From assembly GCA_034421095.1 (NCBI GenBank), contig DAOUKR010000019.1, positions 1 through 64,000 of the forward strand: a stretch of DNA of 64,000 nucleotides. The letters run 5' to 3'. Below are positions 34,593 through 43,351 of the stretch, piece after piece. The stretch comes from JAGWBG01 sp034421095. Its GTDB lineage: Bacteria; Chloroflexota; Dehalococcoidia; Lucifugimonadales; JAGWBF01. The notes under the pieces were generated by a model. It had not been told where the DNA came from, ran no database searches, and worked only from the letters and a program-made list of their open reading frames with translations. Position 1 is the first letter of the stretch, and every line of letters begins with the position of its first letter. The translations under genes were made by a program, and so were the position numbers.

Positions 34593-35039
34593 TCAGGGAG
34601 CGGTACTAAACTCAATCAACTCTCCGGGGTTGACCTTGAACCCACTGTCACCCGGCGCTGACTGCCGGGAGTCGTCCGGCCTGTCGGGACGCTTCACTAC
34701 CCGCACGCCCAGGGTTGCAAGCATGCTGTCCAACTGCCTGATGGAATCGGTCACTGCCCTGGAAGGATTGGGAGCGCGGGAAAGACGCATCCGAATTTCC
34801 AATAGCTCATTGGTGAAGGAGAGGGCCATTTCGACGCCCGAAAGGTTCAGCCCCAAGCCGTCCACGAAGTGCTTGATTAGACGCAGCCGCGCCACGTCCT
34901 CGTCGGAGTAGGTGCGCAGCGTTCCCATGCGCAACGGTTCGATGAAACCGGCCCGCTCGTACTTGCGCAGCGTTTGCGGGTGCATTCCCAAGGTCTCCGC
35001 AACCACGCTAATCAGATAGATGCCCCTGGTTTGCCTCAT
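34593..35039 (-). CDS. hspR: MerR-family regulator, HspR type
   Basis: 148 aa. The N-terminal MerR helix-turn-helix reads YLISVVAETLGMHPQTLRKYERAGFIEPLR and TYSDEDVARLRLIKHFVDGLGLNLSGVEMAL, the wording of HspR heat-shock repressors. The middle is a short helical region, and the C-terminus (about 105-148) is a polar extension. HspR represses dnaK, clpB or hsp20 genes by binding inverted repeats. It is divergent from a unit containing hsp20, with a palindrome at 35136 between them, which supports the assignment. Confidence 0.85.
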   Translation of the reverse strand: MRQTRGIYLISVVAETLGMHPQTLRKYERAGFIEPLRMGTLRTYSDEDVARLRLIKHFVDGLGLNLSGVEMALSFTNELLEIRMRLSRAPNPSRAVTDSIRQLDSMLATLGVRVVKRPDRPDDSRQSAPGDSGFKVNPGELIEFSTAP

Positions 35040-35068
35040 TGAACCCTACCCGCGTTTCTCTTGGTTCA

Positions 35069-35098
35069 TTTATACACTGTTTGAGAGCCAGTTGTCAA
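35069..35098 (-). promoter_or_regulatory. Promoter of hspR
   Basis: TTGACA (35098-35093), 18 nt, TATAAA (35074-35069) on the minus strand, giving a leader of only ~25 nt before the hspR ATG. Confidence 0.7.
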
Positions 35099-35135
35099 TT
35101 TTGTATCCACTTTATTTTTAGATATAGGCAACTAC

Positions 35136-35164
35136 TTGACATGAATCATATCAACTGATATACT
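35136..35164 (+). promoter_or_regulatory. Promoter with overlapping palindromic operator (hsp20 unit)
   Basis: TTGACA (35136-35141), 17 nt, TATACT (35159-35164). The -35 is embedded in a 19-bp inverted repeat, TTGACATGA-A-TCATATCAA (35136-35154), with one mismatch between the 9-bp arms. A repressor bound there would block RNA polymerase. HspR is the obvious candidate, although the half-sites differ from the CTTGAGT HAIR element known in actinobacteria. Confidence 0.7.
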
Positions 35165-35196
35165 CGAACCGTATTCTTTTGGAGGGAGGTCAGACC

Positions 35197-35409
35197 ATGA
35201 CAACGGCAGAGGTCCTGAAGCGGAACCGCCAAGCGGACGTTGTGGAGGGCGGCCTCAACGCCACTTCCACCCAGGAGATCGAGGCCATCCTGGAAGAGGC
35301 AGAGCAATCCGAGGCCCAGTCCAGGACAGGTCAATGGTACTATCGTGTGCCCTGCGCCGGCGTTCGATACTACTCATTCTCAGCCGACCCGGTTGGCCGA
35401 GAATCCTAA
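35197..35409 (+). CDS. Small protein of unknown function in the hsp20 unit
   Basis: 70 aa from ATG 35197, with GGAGGGAGGTC close upstream. An acidic helix (STQEIEAILEEAEQSEAQS) is followed by a Tyr-rich end (GQWYYRVPCAGVRYYSFSADP). Not recognised. It lies between the HspR-type operator and hsp20, 46 nt before hsp20, so it is probably heat-induced with it. Confidence 0.6.
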   Translation: MTTAEVLKRNRQADVVEGGLNATSTQEIEAILEEAEQSEAQSRTGQWYYRVPCAGVRYYSFSADPVGRES

Positions 35410-35455
35410 CTCACAGATACCGATAGCACAAGATTAAGAAACGGAGGAAAGAAGG

Positions 35456-35926
35456 ATGATGCAGAGAAGGGACCCATTCAATGACCTGCGGCATATGCAG
35501 AATACCATGGACCGGTTGTGGCAGAGGTTCGGGAGCAACCCCGGTGGCTCTTCGGATAGCCCGGACATCGAGGCGTGGGCCGTTCCCCTGGACGTATTCC
35601 GAAAAGGGGAGGACATTGTAATTCGCGCTTCCATGCCCGGGGTTTCTCCCGACGACATGCAGGTATCCATCGAAGACAACCTGCTAACCATCAAGGGACA
35701 CACAGCCGAGGAACATCAGGAAGGTGACGCAGTATACCTGATGCGTGAGCGACGGGCAGGCTCCTTCCATCGGGCGCTGCGGCTGCCCGACTCGGTGGAC
35801 GCGGACAAGGTGCAACCCCTCTATGAGCACGGAGTCCTGACCATAACCGTACCAAAGGCTGAGGCCAAGAGGGCCAGGCAGCTACAGGTACAGGTGGGCG
35901 GTGCGCCGGTCGTTGAAGGAGGCTAA
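35456..35926 (+). CDS. Small heat-shock protein (Hsp20/alpha-crystallin)
   Basis: 156 aa. An N-terminal amphipathic part (DPFNDLRHMQNTMDRLWQRF) precedes the alpha-crystallin domain (about 45-140): PLDVFRKGEDIVIRASMPGVSPDDMQVSIEDNLLTIKG, FHRALRLPDSVDADKVQPLYEHGVLTITVPKAEA. An ATP-independent holdase that protects unfolding proteins. ATG 35456 follows GGAGGAAAGAAGG. Expression is expected to be under the HspR-type regulator encoded next door. Confidence 0.95.
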   Translation: MMQRRDPFNDLRHMQNTMDRLWQRFGSNPGGSSDSPDIEAWAVPLDVFRKGEDIVIRASMPGVSPDDMQVSIEDNLLTIKGHTAEEHQEGDAVYLMRERRAGSFHRALRLPDSVDADKVQPLYEHGVLTITVPKAEAKRARQLQVQVGGAPVVEGG

Positions 35927-35964
35927 GCCTGCCGTACATGCCCCGATCGCCGGGGAAAACACCA

Positions 35965-35995
35965 GGGCGGCACTGGTCTGAGGCCGGTGCCGCCT
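35965..35995 (+). terminator. Hairpin after hsp20
   Basis: Twelve-base-pair stem (GGGCGGCACTGG with CCGGTGCCGCCT, with two G-U pairs) and a 7-nt loop, 38 nt after the hsp20 stop. It is followed by CTCTGT rather than a T run. Confidence 0.6.
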
Positions 35996-36099
35996 CTCTG
36001 TCAGTGGCGTCCTATAGGTAGCACGAAGTGCCGGGAGAGCATATTAGCAGCGGGTTATGAATGACGGCAACTACCGTTAATCATAGTGGGAGGGAAACC

Positions 36100-36555
36100 A
36101 TGTCTATGCTGAGAAGGGTGAGCTGGATTGGGGTGGCTGTAGCTATGGTCCTGGGTGTGGGGATGATTGTCATCGGCAGCATATTTATATTTATGGGTGT
36201 GGACGCAAAAGGGGAAATCCAGGAAGCTTTGCGCAAGGAAAAGGTAATCACCAGCAAGGACGCTACTCTGCCCGGTGTTCTGGTGGAGGACGTGGCTACG
36301 GCCAGGGCACAGCAGGACGTTATAGAAGACCATACTTTCGGCAGGTTTGGCCCTTATTCGGGCATGGAACGGGATGACCCCAACAGGGACGTTTACATCA
36401 AGGGGCTTACCCTGCGTAATGCTTTGAACCTGGCTATCGTGGGATTCAGCCTTGGCGATCTGGCAATCGGGTTGGGGGCGGTGACCATCGTGTTGGGCTT
36501 GATAACTACAGGTCTGGCCATTCCGATGCACATCCTGTTCTTGAGAAGGACATGA
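36100..36555 (+). CDS. Two-TM membrane protein of unknown function
   Basis: 151 aa from ATG 36100 (GGGAGGG upstream). One hydrophobic helix near the N-terminus (IGVAVAMVLGVGMIVIGSIFIFMG), an extracytoplasmic stretch of about 75 residues containing ITSKDATLPGVLVEDVATARAQ and FGPYSGMERDDPNRD, then a second long hydrophobic region (LAIVGFSLGDLAIGLGAVTIVLG). The pattern is shared by unnamed actinobacterial and chloroflexal proteins; no function is known to me. Confidence 0.65.
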   Translation: MSMLRRVSWIGVAVAMVLGVGMIVIGSIFIFMGVDAKGEIQEALRKEKVITSKDATLPGVLVEDVATARAQQDVIEDHTFGRFGPYSGMERDDPNRDVYIKGLTLRNALNLAIVGFSLGDLAIGLGAVTIVLGLITTGLAIPMHILFLRRT

Positions 36556-36566
36556 AGGCGAAGCTA

Positions 36567-36600
36567 CAGGAGTGGTCCGATCCTGGCCGGACCACTCCTG
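36567..36600 (+). terminator. Terminator after the two-TM protein gene
   Basis: A perfect 13-bp inverted repeat, CAGGAGTGGTCCG / CGGACCACTCCTG, loop ATCCTGGC, beginning 11 nt after the stop codon. T-poor 3' side. Confidence 0.65.
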
Positions 36601-36796
36601 TCGGCAAGGTCTGATAAATATGCCATGCCAGGGCGTGCCGCGCTTCCTGGGAAGTCCAGATTAGAGACGATGACGTTCACCCTTCTGACACAATCGACAC
36701 GCAACAGTTAGGTGCTCGTGGAGAGTCCTTTTGGACACAGTAGGATGGGTGGACGAATTGGCCGTAAACCCAGCAGCCAACCAATTCCTTTTAGGC

Positions 36797-39700
36797 CTAC
36801 TCCTCTTCTACAGGGTACAGCACAACCCGCACGTACATGTCGGGCGTGAAGTAGCGTTGGGCGGTGGCGGCCACATCGTCCAGGGTCAGCGCCTCCAGGG
36901 CTGCATCGAATCCGAGAGTCTCGGTAAAGGCCTCACCCCGCTGCACTACGGCCCGTATCTGTCCCACCCAGAACCCGTTCTCTCTCAGGTTCTCTTGTCG
37001 GGAGGTCCGCATCTGCTCTTTGACCGTGTCCAGGTAGCTCTGCTCACCCCCTTCTCGGATCCACTCCACCTCAACCAACACCTCCTCAAACAGCTCCTCA
37101 ACACGTGTGGGGTCGCTGCCGAAGATGACGGAGACCAGGTACTCGGTGTCCGGAAGAGTGGAACTGCCCGCGTTCACCCCAATGAAGTAGGTACCGCCCA
37201 GCTGCTCGCGCACACGCTCTCTCAACCGGATACCCAGCATCTCGCCCGCCACGTTGAGGGCCAGCGCCTCGTCACGGGTCCAGTCCATGTCCCCGGCAAA
37301 GGCAAGCACCGTGTTGCTGCGAGGCTCAATGCCACTGTGGACAACGCGGTTTTCTACGCCGGACGGCGGGTCTATGTTGTGGTCAACCCAGTCTTCCGCT
37401 TGTCCGGTTGTGGGCAGGCTTGCGAGGTACGTGGCGGAGAGCGACCGCAGGTCTTCCCAATCAAAGGCCCCGACTAAGACGAAGGTTGCGTCGCCAAGGT
37501 CCGAAAAACGGTCAGCATAGACCGCCTGCGCCCGTTCCTTGCTCAGCTCCTCCAGCAGTTCGACCGTGAGAGGCCGGCGGCGGAAGTGCTCCTGCGCCAG
37601 TACAGTCCTGGCGGTGTCGAACAGGACCGAGTCCGGCTGGGCGGCGTTGATCTCGGCGATGCTCTGCAGCCTCGCCTGATATCTGTCAAAGATGGCCTGG
37701 TCCAGCCTGGGTTGGGTTGCATAGAGTGTAATCAGCTGGAACAGCGTCTCCATGTCCTCCGGCGATGCTCTGCCTGAGAACCCTTCGAAGAGTTCTCCAA
37801 TATATGGGGACACTGAGACCCTCTTGCCGGCCAGCAGCTTGTCCAGGGCCACGTTGTCATGGGGGCCAACGCCGCTGCCAGCAATCATCTGTGCGGCGTG
37901 GAGGGCGGACACATGGTCCTCGTCTGCTACCAGGGAGTGCCCGCCGGGGCTGAAGGCCATGAACTCCACTTCATCGTCGCGAAAGTCGGTCTGCTTGGCA
38001 ATAACCGTTATCCCGTTGGACAGAGTCCATTTCTGGGCGTCAATGGACTCGATATGCTCTTCGGCGGCAATGCTGCCAGGGGTGGGAATCGCGTCCAGCA
38101 GCGGGACATCGTCAAGGACGTCTGTGTAGGGGGCCACCTCCAGGGTGGGGGCTGCTTCCAGCAGCGCCAGGGTTGCAGCGCTCAGGTCGCTGTCCGAGGC
38201 GCCCTCGGTCTCTGCAGGTCGCACAACCAACAGGGCCGTGTCCTGGGACTTGGTCCACGACTCTGTCACTTGAACGAACTCTTCCAGTGTGATCTGTGGC
38301 AGCACCTCCTGGTACAACTCCCACTCGGCCTCGATGCCGGGAGCCGGCGTGCCGCTCAGGAAGTGGTCCACGTACTCGTTGACGAAGTTCTGCGAGGGTA
38401 CCTGGTCCCGCTGCTTGTACACACTCTCCACTGATCTCAGCAGGTTGCTCTTCTCGCGCTCCAGTTCACCCTCGGTAAAGCCGTGCAGCTTGACGCGCTG
38501 CAGTTCCTCCAGCATGACCTCCAACCCCCGCTCGATTCCGCCCGGCGCCACCCACGCTGCGAATCGCTGGATGTCCAACGACTCCACGTATGACGAACGA
38601 AAGGCCTGAGCACTCAGATAGGGTGGGTCTTCAACTTGGCCCCGCTCGAAAAGTCTCGCATTCATCATCATGAAGGCGAGTCCTTCGACTACGAACCGAC
38701 GGAACGCCGCTTGGTCTTGGCCCATCTCCGGGTCCAGCTTTCGAATTAGTACGAACTGGGTGCCAGGGGACTCGGCATCAGTGAACACATTGATCCAGGG
38801 TGTTTCGTGGCCGGGGACGTCGACGCTAGGCCGGTCGGTCTGGGCGCCGACAGCGGCGCTCTCCTGGCTTGCCTCACCCTCGGGTGGCGGCGCAAAGTGG
38901 TGCCTCACCTTGGCCTCCATCTCTTCAACGTCGAAGTCGCCCACGGCCACCACGGCCATCAGGTCGGGGCGGTACCAGCGCTCGTAGTATTCTCTCAGGA
39001 GCTCCGCTGTAGCGCCCTCAACGATCTCCGGGAGGCCAATGGGAGCTCGGTTGGCATAGAGAGAGGACCCGAATAGAACCTCAAGCAGGCTGTCCTGAAA
39101 CCTGGAGCTAAATCCCTGAGAGAGGCGCCACTCCTCCTGGATCACGCCGCGCTCAAGTTCGACCTCTTCAGGGTCAAAGGAGATTCCGTAGGCCCAGTCG
39201 CTGAGAATCCGGAAAGCCGTCTCAGTAATTTCGGGGTCGCCGGTGGGGAACTCCAGCCAGTACCTGGTGTCGTCGAATCCGGTCTGGGCGTTCACGTCAG
39301 GGCCAAATATGTTTCCTATGGACTCAAGGTACTCCACTATCTCCTGCTTGGCGAAGCGGTCAGTTCCATTGAACGCCATGTGTTCCACGAAATGTGCAAG
39401 GCCCTGCTGGTGCTCTTCTTCATGGACGGAGCCGGCCCTGACCACCAGGGCAATTTGCGCCCGGTCTCGCGGCTCCTCATTGTGCCTGATATAATAGCTT
39501 AGGCCGTTGGAAAGGGTGCCGCGGACCACCTTGGGGTCAAAGGGCAGGGAGGTGTCCGGTGCCGGGGTTGGGGTTGGTGTAGGCTCGGGTGTCGCTGTGG
39601 GAGCCGGCGTTGGAGTGGGCGCCGGAGTTGGCGTGCTTACTGCCGGCGTGGGCGTTGGTTGGAGCGTTGGACTGGGCGCCGGAGTTGGCGTGCTTACTGC

Positions 39701-39925
39701 CGGCGTGGGCATTGGTTGGAGCGTTGGACTGGGCGCCGGAGTTGGCGTGCTTACTGCCGGCATGGCTGTGGGTTCAGGAGTGGCACTAGCCGAGGGCACC
39801 GCGGTGACGGAGGTCTCCTGAGTTGGCGTGGGTGTGGGTTCCCGATCGCATGCCACCAACGCAGACGTCATCAGGGCAATCAATACGGCGACTACCGCTG
39901 CCGCGGGCCTGAGTTTTCCGCCCAT
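36797..39925 (-). CDS. M16-family zinc metallopeptidase lipoprotein (PqqL-like)
   Basis: 1042 aa. Signal peptide with lipobox (SALVAC), then a Thr/Pro/Ala-rich linker of about 105 residues that includes three 19-residue repeats of TPAVSTPTPAPSPTLQP type. The peptidase starts near 135 (VVRGTLSNGLSYYIRHNEEP) with the inverted zinc motif HFVEH (about 178-182) and downstream Glu. Two M16 halves follow in one chain (second starting near WTLSNGITVIAKQ, about 630), the PqqL/pitrilysin layout; the second half has no HxxEH. ATG 39925 has AAGGAGATAT just upstream. Probably an extracytoplasmic protease anchored to the membrane. Confidence 0.92.
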   Translation of the reverse strand: MGGKLRPAAAVVAVLIALMTSALVACDREPTPTPTQETSVTAVPSASATPEPTAMPAVSTPTPAPSPTLQPMPTPAVSTPTPAPSPTLQPTPTPAVSTPTPAPTPTPAPTATPEPTPTPTPAPDTSLPFDPKVVRGTLSNGLSYYIRHNEEPRDRAQIALVVRAGSVHEEEHQQGLAHFVEHMAFNGTDRFAKQEIVEYLESIGNIFGPDVNAQTGFDDTRYWLEFPTGDPEITETAFRILSDWAYGISFDPEEVELERGVIQEEWRLSQGFSSRFQDSLLEVLFGSSLYANRAPIGLPEIVEGATAELLREYYERWYRPDLMAVVAVGDFDVEEMEAKVRHHFAPPPEGEASQESAAVGAQTDRPSVDVPGHETPWINVFTDAESPGTQFVLIRKLDPEMGQDQAAFRRFVVEGLAFMMMNARLFERGQVEDPPYLSAQAFRSSYVESLDIQRFAAWVAPGGIERGLEVMLEELQRVKLHGFTEGELEREKSNLLRSVESVYKQRDQVPSQNFVNEYVDHFLSGTPAPGIEAEWELYQEVLPQITLEEFVQVTESWTKSQDTALLVVRPAETEGASDSDLSAATLALLEAAPTLEVAPYTDVLDDVPLLDAIPTPGSIAAEEHIESIDAQKWTLSNGITVIAKQTDFRDDEVEFMAFSPGGHSLVADEDHVSALHAAQMIAGSGVGPHDNVALDKLLAGKRVSVSPYIGELFEGFSGRASPEDMETLFQLITLYATQPRLDQAIFDRYQARLQSIAEINAAQPDSVLFDTARTVLAQEHFRRRPLTVELLEELSKERAQAVYADRFSDLGDATFVLVGAFDWEDLRSLSATYLASLPTTGQAEDWVDHNIDPPSGVENRVVHSGIEPRSNTVLAFAGDMDWTRDEALALNVAGEMLGIRLRERVREQLGGTYFIGVNAGSSTLPDTEYLVSVIFGSDPTRVEELFEEVLVEVEWIREGGEQSYLDTVKEQMRTSRQENLRENGFWVGQIRAVVQRGEAFTETLGFDAALEALTLDDVAATAQRYFTPDMYVRVVLYPVEEE
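39618..39766. repeat. 57-bp tandem repeat in the peptidase linker
   Basis: Nearly three copies of a 57-bp unit (one begins at GGCGCCGGAGTTGGCGTGCT) encode the 19-residue Thr/Pro linker repeats of the M16 lipoprotein. Copies 2 and 3 are almost identical, so copy number may vary between strains. Confidence 0.85.
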
Positions 39926-40563
39926 ATATCTCCTTGTATTCCGGTTGCGACTCTAGTGCTTCCGCCCCCGTGGATTTTGGGGAGTTGTTTTTTTCTTGCG
40001 CTCGGCACAAATATTGCCTATCCATACCTCTGCTGCTGCAGATTGGATAGGCTTAACTTCTATCTTACCATCTACACGTTAGTCTGGCAAGTGCAGTGGC
40101 TTTCTGGATGCGGATGCCTAGAACTTAGAGGCATCGAGGAGAAGGTGGCACAGACGTCCTGGGCCGGTCCGAAATCCTGTCGGAGGATCAGCGTTGGCTT
40201 GAGTCCACTGTGGAAGATCGCCCCTTCTCTACAGGGACAAGCCTGGACCGGACCCGCAGCAATGCTGACCGGGTGAGGCGCGTGAACTTCCGGACGAGGG
40301 TCGATAGTTTTTCCGCCCCCACGCTCCGCGATACGGAAATTGCGAGTCCCAGGTGCGCTGACAGGCTGCCGGGCTACATCTCGATAACTTCGGTATCTAC
40401 CGGAAGCTTTAGCCCACTAAGCTAGACAAAATGAGGAGTTTTGGTGTCCAGGGTAACTCTCACGTCCGGGTCGAACTGACCTCGGCTCGGTGATCTTCCA
40501 TCAAGAGGGCCACATCCTTAGGGCCGATGCCCCCGCTCTTCTGGCGCTACGTAACCTCGCCCG
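39926..40563. other. Intergenic stretch without a convincing gene
   Basis: About 640 bp between the M16 peptidase and a small coiled-coil gene. It holds an inverted repeat GCCTATCCA/TGGATAGGC at 40016-40024/40044-40052 with 19-nt loop and a T-rich run at 39986-39994. Short open frames (for example 40210-40425) have no ribosome site or recognisable family and look fortuitous. No tRNA was seen. Confidence 0.5.
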
Positions 40564-40791
40564 TCAATTGACGTTCAAAACCGCAAGAGACAGGGCTACG
40601 AACCCGGCGACCAGCGTGGCCCACACCCCGCCAATTAGCACGTACATGTTGTTGAACCTGCTGTTCATCTCTGAACGGAGGCTACTAAATTCTGCCCGCA
40701 GCGATGTCACGTTCTGATTCAGATCGTCCAGGCGTCGGTCCACCTGCTCGTAGGCACCCTCCAGCTTGCTTACTCGCTCTTCTAGCGCCAT
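40564..40791 (-). CDS. Small coiled-coil protein with C-terminal membrane anchor
   Basis: 75 aa from ATG 40791. A heptad-rich helix (LEERVSKLEGAYEQVDRRLDDLNQNVTSLRAEFSSLRSEMNSRF, about 3-47) is followed by one transmembrane span (VLIGGVWATLVAGFVALSLAVL). A GGGACAGGG site precedes the start, and TATAAT/TATACT-like elements lie upstream. Small tail-anchored coiled coils of this shape are common but uncharacterised; function unknown. Confidence 0.65.
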   Translation of the reverse strand: MALEERVSKLEGAYEQVDRRLDDLNQNVTSLRAEFSSLRSEMNSRFNNMYVLIGGVWATLVAGFVALSLAVLNVN

Positions 40792-40925
40792 ATCCCTGTC
40801 CCTTATTATAGTCTGTTCAGTATAGCACACCCGCGGTAAGGAATGATATGACGAAACCAACTGTGATACACTGTACCCCGATTGATGAGACGAGATATGG
40901 CTGGGCAGTGTGAGAAGGTGCAGAT

Positions 40926-42494
40926 TTGAGGTATGACGTCATCATAGTTGGGGCGGGCTCTGCGGGATGCGCTCTGGCGGGACGCCTGGCCGAGGACCCC
41001 CGCCTGTCGGTGTTACTTCTGGAGGCCGGACCGGACTACCCGGATTTCGCACGTCTGCCTGATGACCTGAAGCATGGGGATAACATGAACTCCAGCGCGG
41101 AGCGTGCATTGGATGGCCCCCATGTTTGGGGGTACGTGTACACGCCCAACGAATACCAGCCCGAACCCATGCCCAAGGCCCGGGGCAGGGTAGTAGGAGG
41201 CACCAGCGCCATCAACGGCCAGGTGGCCGCCCGTGGAGTCCCGGAGGACTACGACCAGTGGGCATCTTGCGGCAATGACGAGTGGTCTTTTACCAAGGTA
41301 CTACCCTATTTTCGGAAGCTGGAAACCGACGTGGACTTTCGGGGTGATTTTCACGGCTCCAATGGCCCCATTCCCGTGCGCCGCTACAGAAGGGATGAAT
41401 GGCTTCCTACAAACGAGGCCTTTTATCGTGCGTGCCTGGAGGAAGGGTTTCCCCACGACCCCGACCAGAACCACCCGGAGTCCACGGGCGTGGGGCCTCT
41501 CCCAAGGAATATCGAGAAGGGTATACGCATCAGCACGGCGCTGGCCTATCTGGCACCGGTACGTCACCGGCTCAACCTGACGATCAGGTCTGATGCGGTG
41601 GTGAGGCGCGTTATCTTTGATGGCAACCGGGCGACCGGAGTAGAAGTCGAAAGCGGCAACCGGGTGTTCCTAATAGAGGCGTCCCAGACTATTCTCAGTG
41701 CAGGCTCTATTGGCTCTCCCCATATTCTTTTTCTGTCCGGCATCGGCCCGGAAGAGCAGCTGAGAAGCTTGGGTATTCCTGTGGTGCACAACCTGCCGGG
41801 CGTGGGGGAGAATTTGCGGGACCATCAAACCCTGTCAGTCCTGTTTCGGGGGACAGGGCCGCCCAGCGAGCCATTGTCTCCCATAGTCCAGGTTGCATTA
41901 CGCTACACGGCCCCAAATTCCAGGGCATTTAACGATATGATTCTTGAGCCTATGCGTATTGTGCGCGGGCCTCTCCCGCACCACATCTACCGTACCCAGG
42001 CCCAGGATGACGACCTGTATTTCAGCATCGGCATCGCTCTCAGGAAAGCCACTACTGCCGGTCAGATTCGCCTCCGGTCCAAGGACCCCCATATTCAACC
42101 GCTCCTGGATTACCGGCTCCTGTCTGACCCCTGGGACCGTGAACGGCTCCGTCATGGGGTGCGGCTGGCCGTTCGGCTGTGCCAGCGTTCGCCTCTGAGG
42201 GATTTCGTCGTCTCACTGGTGTCGCCAACGGAGGAAGAGTTGGCCGATGACGATATGCTGGACTCGTGGATGCTCCGATACGTCAGGTCTCAGCACCACG
42301 ACGCCGGAACGTGCAAGATGGGTCCTCCGTCCGATCCCATGGCAGTGTTGGACCAGTATTGCCGGGTGCGTGGGGTGGAGGGCCTGCGCGTGGTTGATTG
42401 TTCAGTGATGCCCGATGTCATTCGGGCCAACACTAATGTCCCTGCCATAATGATAGCGGAGCGAGTGGCCGACTGGATAAAAGAGGGGCGCTAG
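40926..42494 (+). CDS. GMC-family FAD oxidoreductase (choline/alcohol dehydrogenase type)
   Basis: 522 aa of the glucose-methanol-choline oxidoreductase family. FAD motif VIIVGAGSAGCALAGRLAEDP (about 5-25), GGTSAINGQVAARG (GMC signature 1), AGSIGSPHILFLSGIGP (GMC signature 2) and the C-terminal VVDCSVMPDVIRANTNVPAIMIAER. The active-site His region is SQHHDAGTCKMG. Start is TTG 40926 with AAGGTG upstream. It oxidises an alcohol of unknown identity. Convergent with an alpha/beta hydrolase gene 14 bp away. Confidence 0.93.
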   Translation: MRYDVIIVGAGSAGCALAGRLAEDPRLSVLLLEAGPDYPDFARLPDDLKHGDNMNSSAERALDGPHVWGYVYTPNEYQPEPMPKARGRVVGGTSAINGQVAARGVPEDYDQWASCGNDEWSFTKVLPYFRKLETDVDFRGDFHGSNGPIPVRRYRRDEWLPTNEAFYRACLEEGFPHDPDQNHPESTGVGPLPRNIEKGIRISTALAYLAPVRHRLNLTIRSDAVVRRVIFDGNRATGVEVESGNRVFLIEASQTILSAGSIGSPHILFLSGIGPEEQLRSLGIPVVHNLPGVGENLRDHQTLSVLFRGTGPPSEPLSPIVQVALRYTAPNSRAFNDMILEPMRIVRGPLPHHIYRTQAQDDDLYFSIGIALRKATTAGQIRLRSKDPHIQPLLDYRLLSDPWDRERLRHGVRLAVRLCQRSPLRDFVVSLVSPTEEELADDDMLDSWMLRYVRSQHHDAGTCKMGPPSDPMAVLDQYCRVRGVEGLRVVDCSVMPDVIRANTNVPAIMIAERVADWIKEGR

Positions 42495-42508
42495 TCTGAA
42501 ATGGTGAG

Positions 42509-43351
42509 CTATTCAGGCGAACTGAGAAATTCGAGGACAAGCCTGCTGTAAATTTCCGGCTGCTCGAAGGCCGAGAGTACTCCCGCCTCCGGGATAATCT
42601 CTACGCGAGACCCATGAATTGCCTCCGCCTTTTTAGGTAGACCTCCGACTACATATTCCGGGCCGACCTCGCCCGATATTAGCAACGTGGGAGCCTGAAT
42701 CAGATGTAAACGGGTGTTGACGTCATACTTGAGTTGACCCACTTTCAGGACATCCAACCACCATTGCCTGTGGTCCTCGAAACCCCGGATGTTGCGCTCA
42801 ATGGCGATCTCCCTGATTCCATCCTCGAGGAACATGAACTCCTGGTTGGGTTCGGTCCGTTGGAACCACTCTTCGTAGGGCCTGTCCAGCCTTCCCTCCA
42901 CCGCCTGGAACCGCTCCAGCCAGTACCTTTTCGCCTCAACCCTGTTCCAGTGGGTAAAAGCATCCAGCACCAGCTTGGCTATCCGCGAAGGCCACGTAGT
43001 CGAGAAGTGGACGTTCATTTGTGTGCTGCCGCTGCAACCCACAAGATGGGCCTTCTCTATGCCCAGCTTATCCATGAACTCCTTTTCCGCATAGGCAAAA
43101 TCCGGGATGTTATATGGAAGAGATGGCGTGTCCGACCTGCCCCAGCCTGGCAAGTCCAGCACGTACACGCTGTATTGTTCGGCAAATGCGTCGAGAACGC
43201 GGGAGAACCACCAGGAACTCCGGCCAAAGGAGTGGGTCATAGTGACAGGGAATCCCTTCCCTTTATGCACGTAGAATAGTTTGCCATCATCCAGGTTGAT
43301 GTACCGGCCCATTCTTCCCCACTCTTCGTAATCAATTACAGGGAACTCCAT
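42509..43351 (-). CDS. Alpha/beta hydrolase-fold protein, catalytic His apparently lost
   Basis: 280 aa. The oxyanion segment (VTMTHSFGRSSWWF), a DLPGWGRSD loop and the nucleophile elbow VGCSGSTQM (Ser about 107) are those of alpha/beta hydrolases. The acid may be in LLISGEVGPEY. The place of the catalytic His, usually GHxxxxExPE, reads GVLSAFEQPE, with Val for His. Either it is catalytically altered or it uses another residue. ATG 43351 follows GGGGAGGAAG. Substrate unknown. Confidence 0.85.
   Translation of the reverse strand: MEFPVIDYEEWGRMGRYINLDDGKLFYVHKGKGFPVTMTHSFGRSSWWFSRVLDAFAEQYSVYVLDLPGWGRSDTPSLPYNIPDFAYAEKEFMDKLGIEKAHLVGCSGSTQMNVHFSTTWPSRIAKLVLDAFTHWNRVEAKRYWLERFQAVEGRLDRPYEEWFQRTEPNQEFMFLEDGIREIAIERNIRGFEDHRQWWLDVLKVGQLKYDVNTRLHLIQAPTLLISGEVGPEYVVGGLPKKAEAIHGSRVEIIPEAGVLSAFEQPEIYSRLVLEFLSSPE

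Noticed and set aside
35100..35196. CIRCE element (TTAGCACTC dyad) before hsp20
   Set aside because: The arms read TTGACATGA/TCATATCAA, not the HrcA consensus.
39618..39766. Possible CRISPR array
   Set aside because: Repeats are 57 bp, contiguous without unique spacers, and encode a protein linker.
40210..40425. 71-codon plus-strand frame in a 0.6-kb gap
   Set aside because: No ribosome site, no family resemblance and skewed Arg/Ser content typical of random frames.
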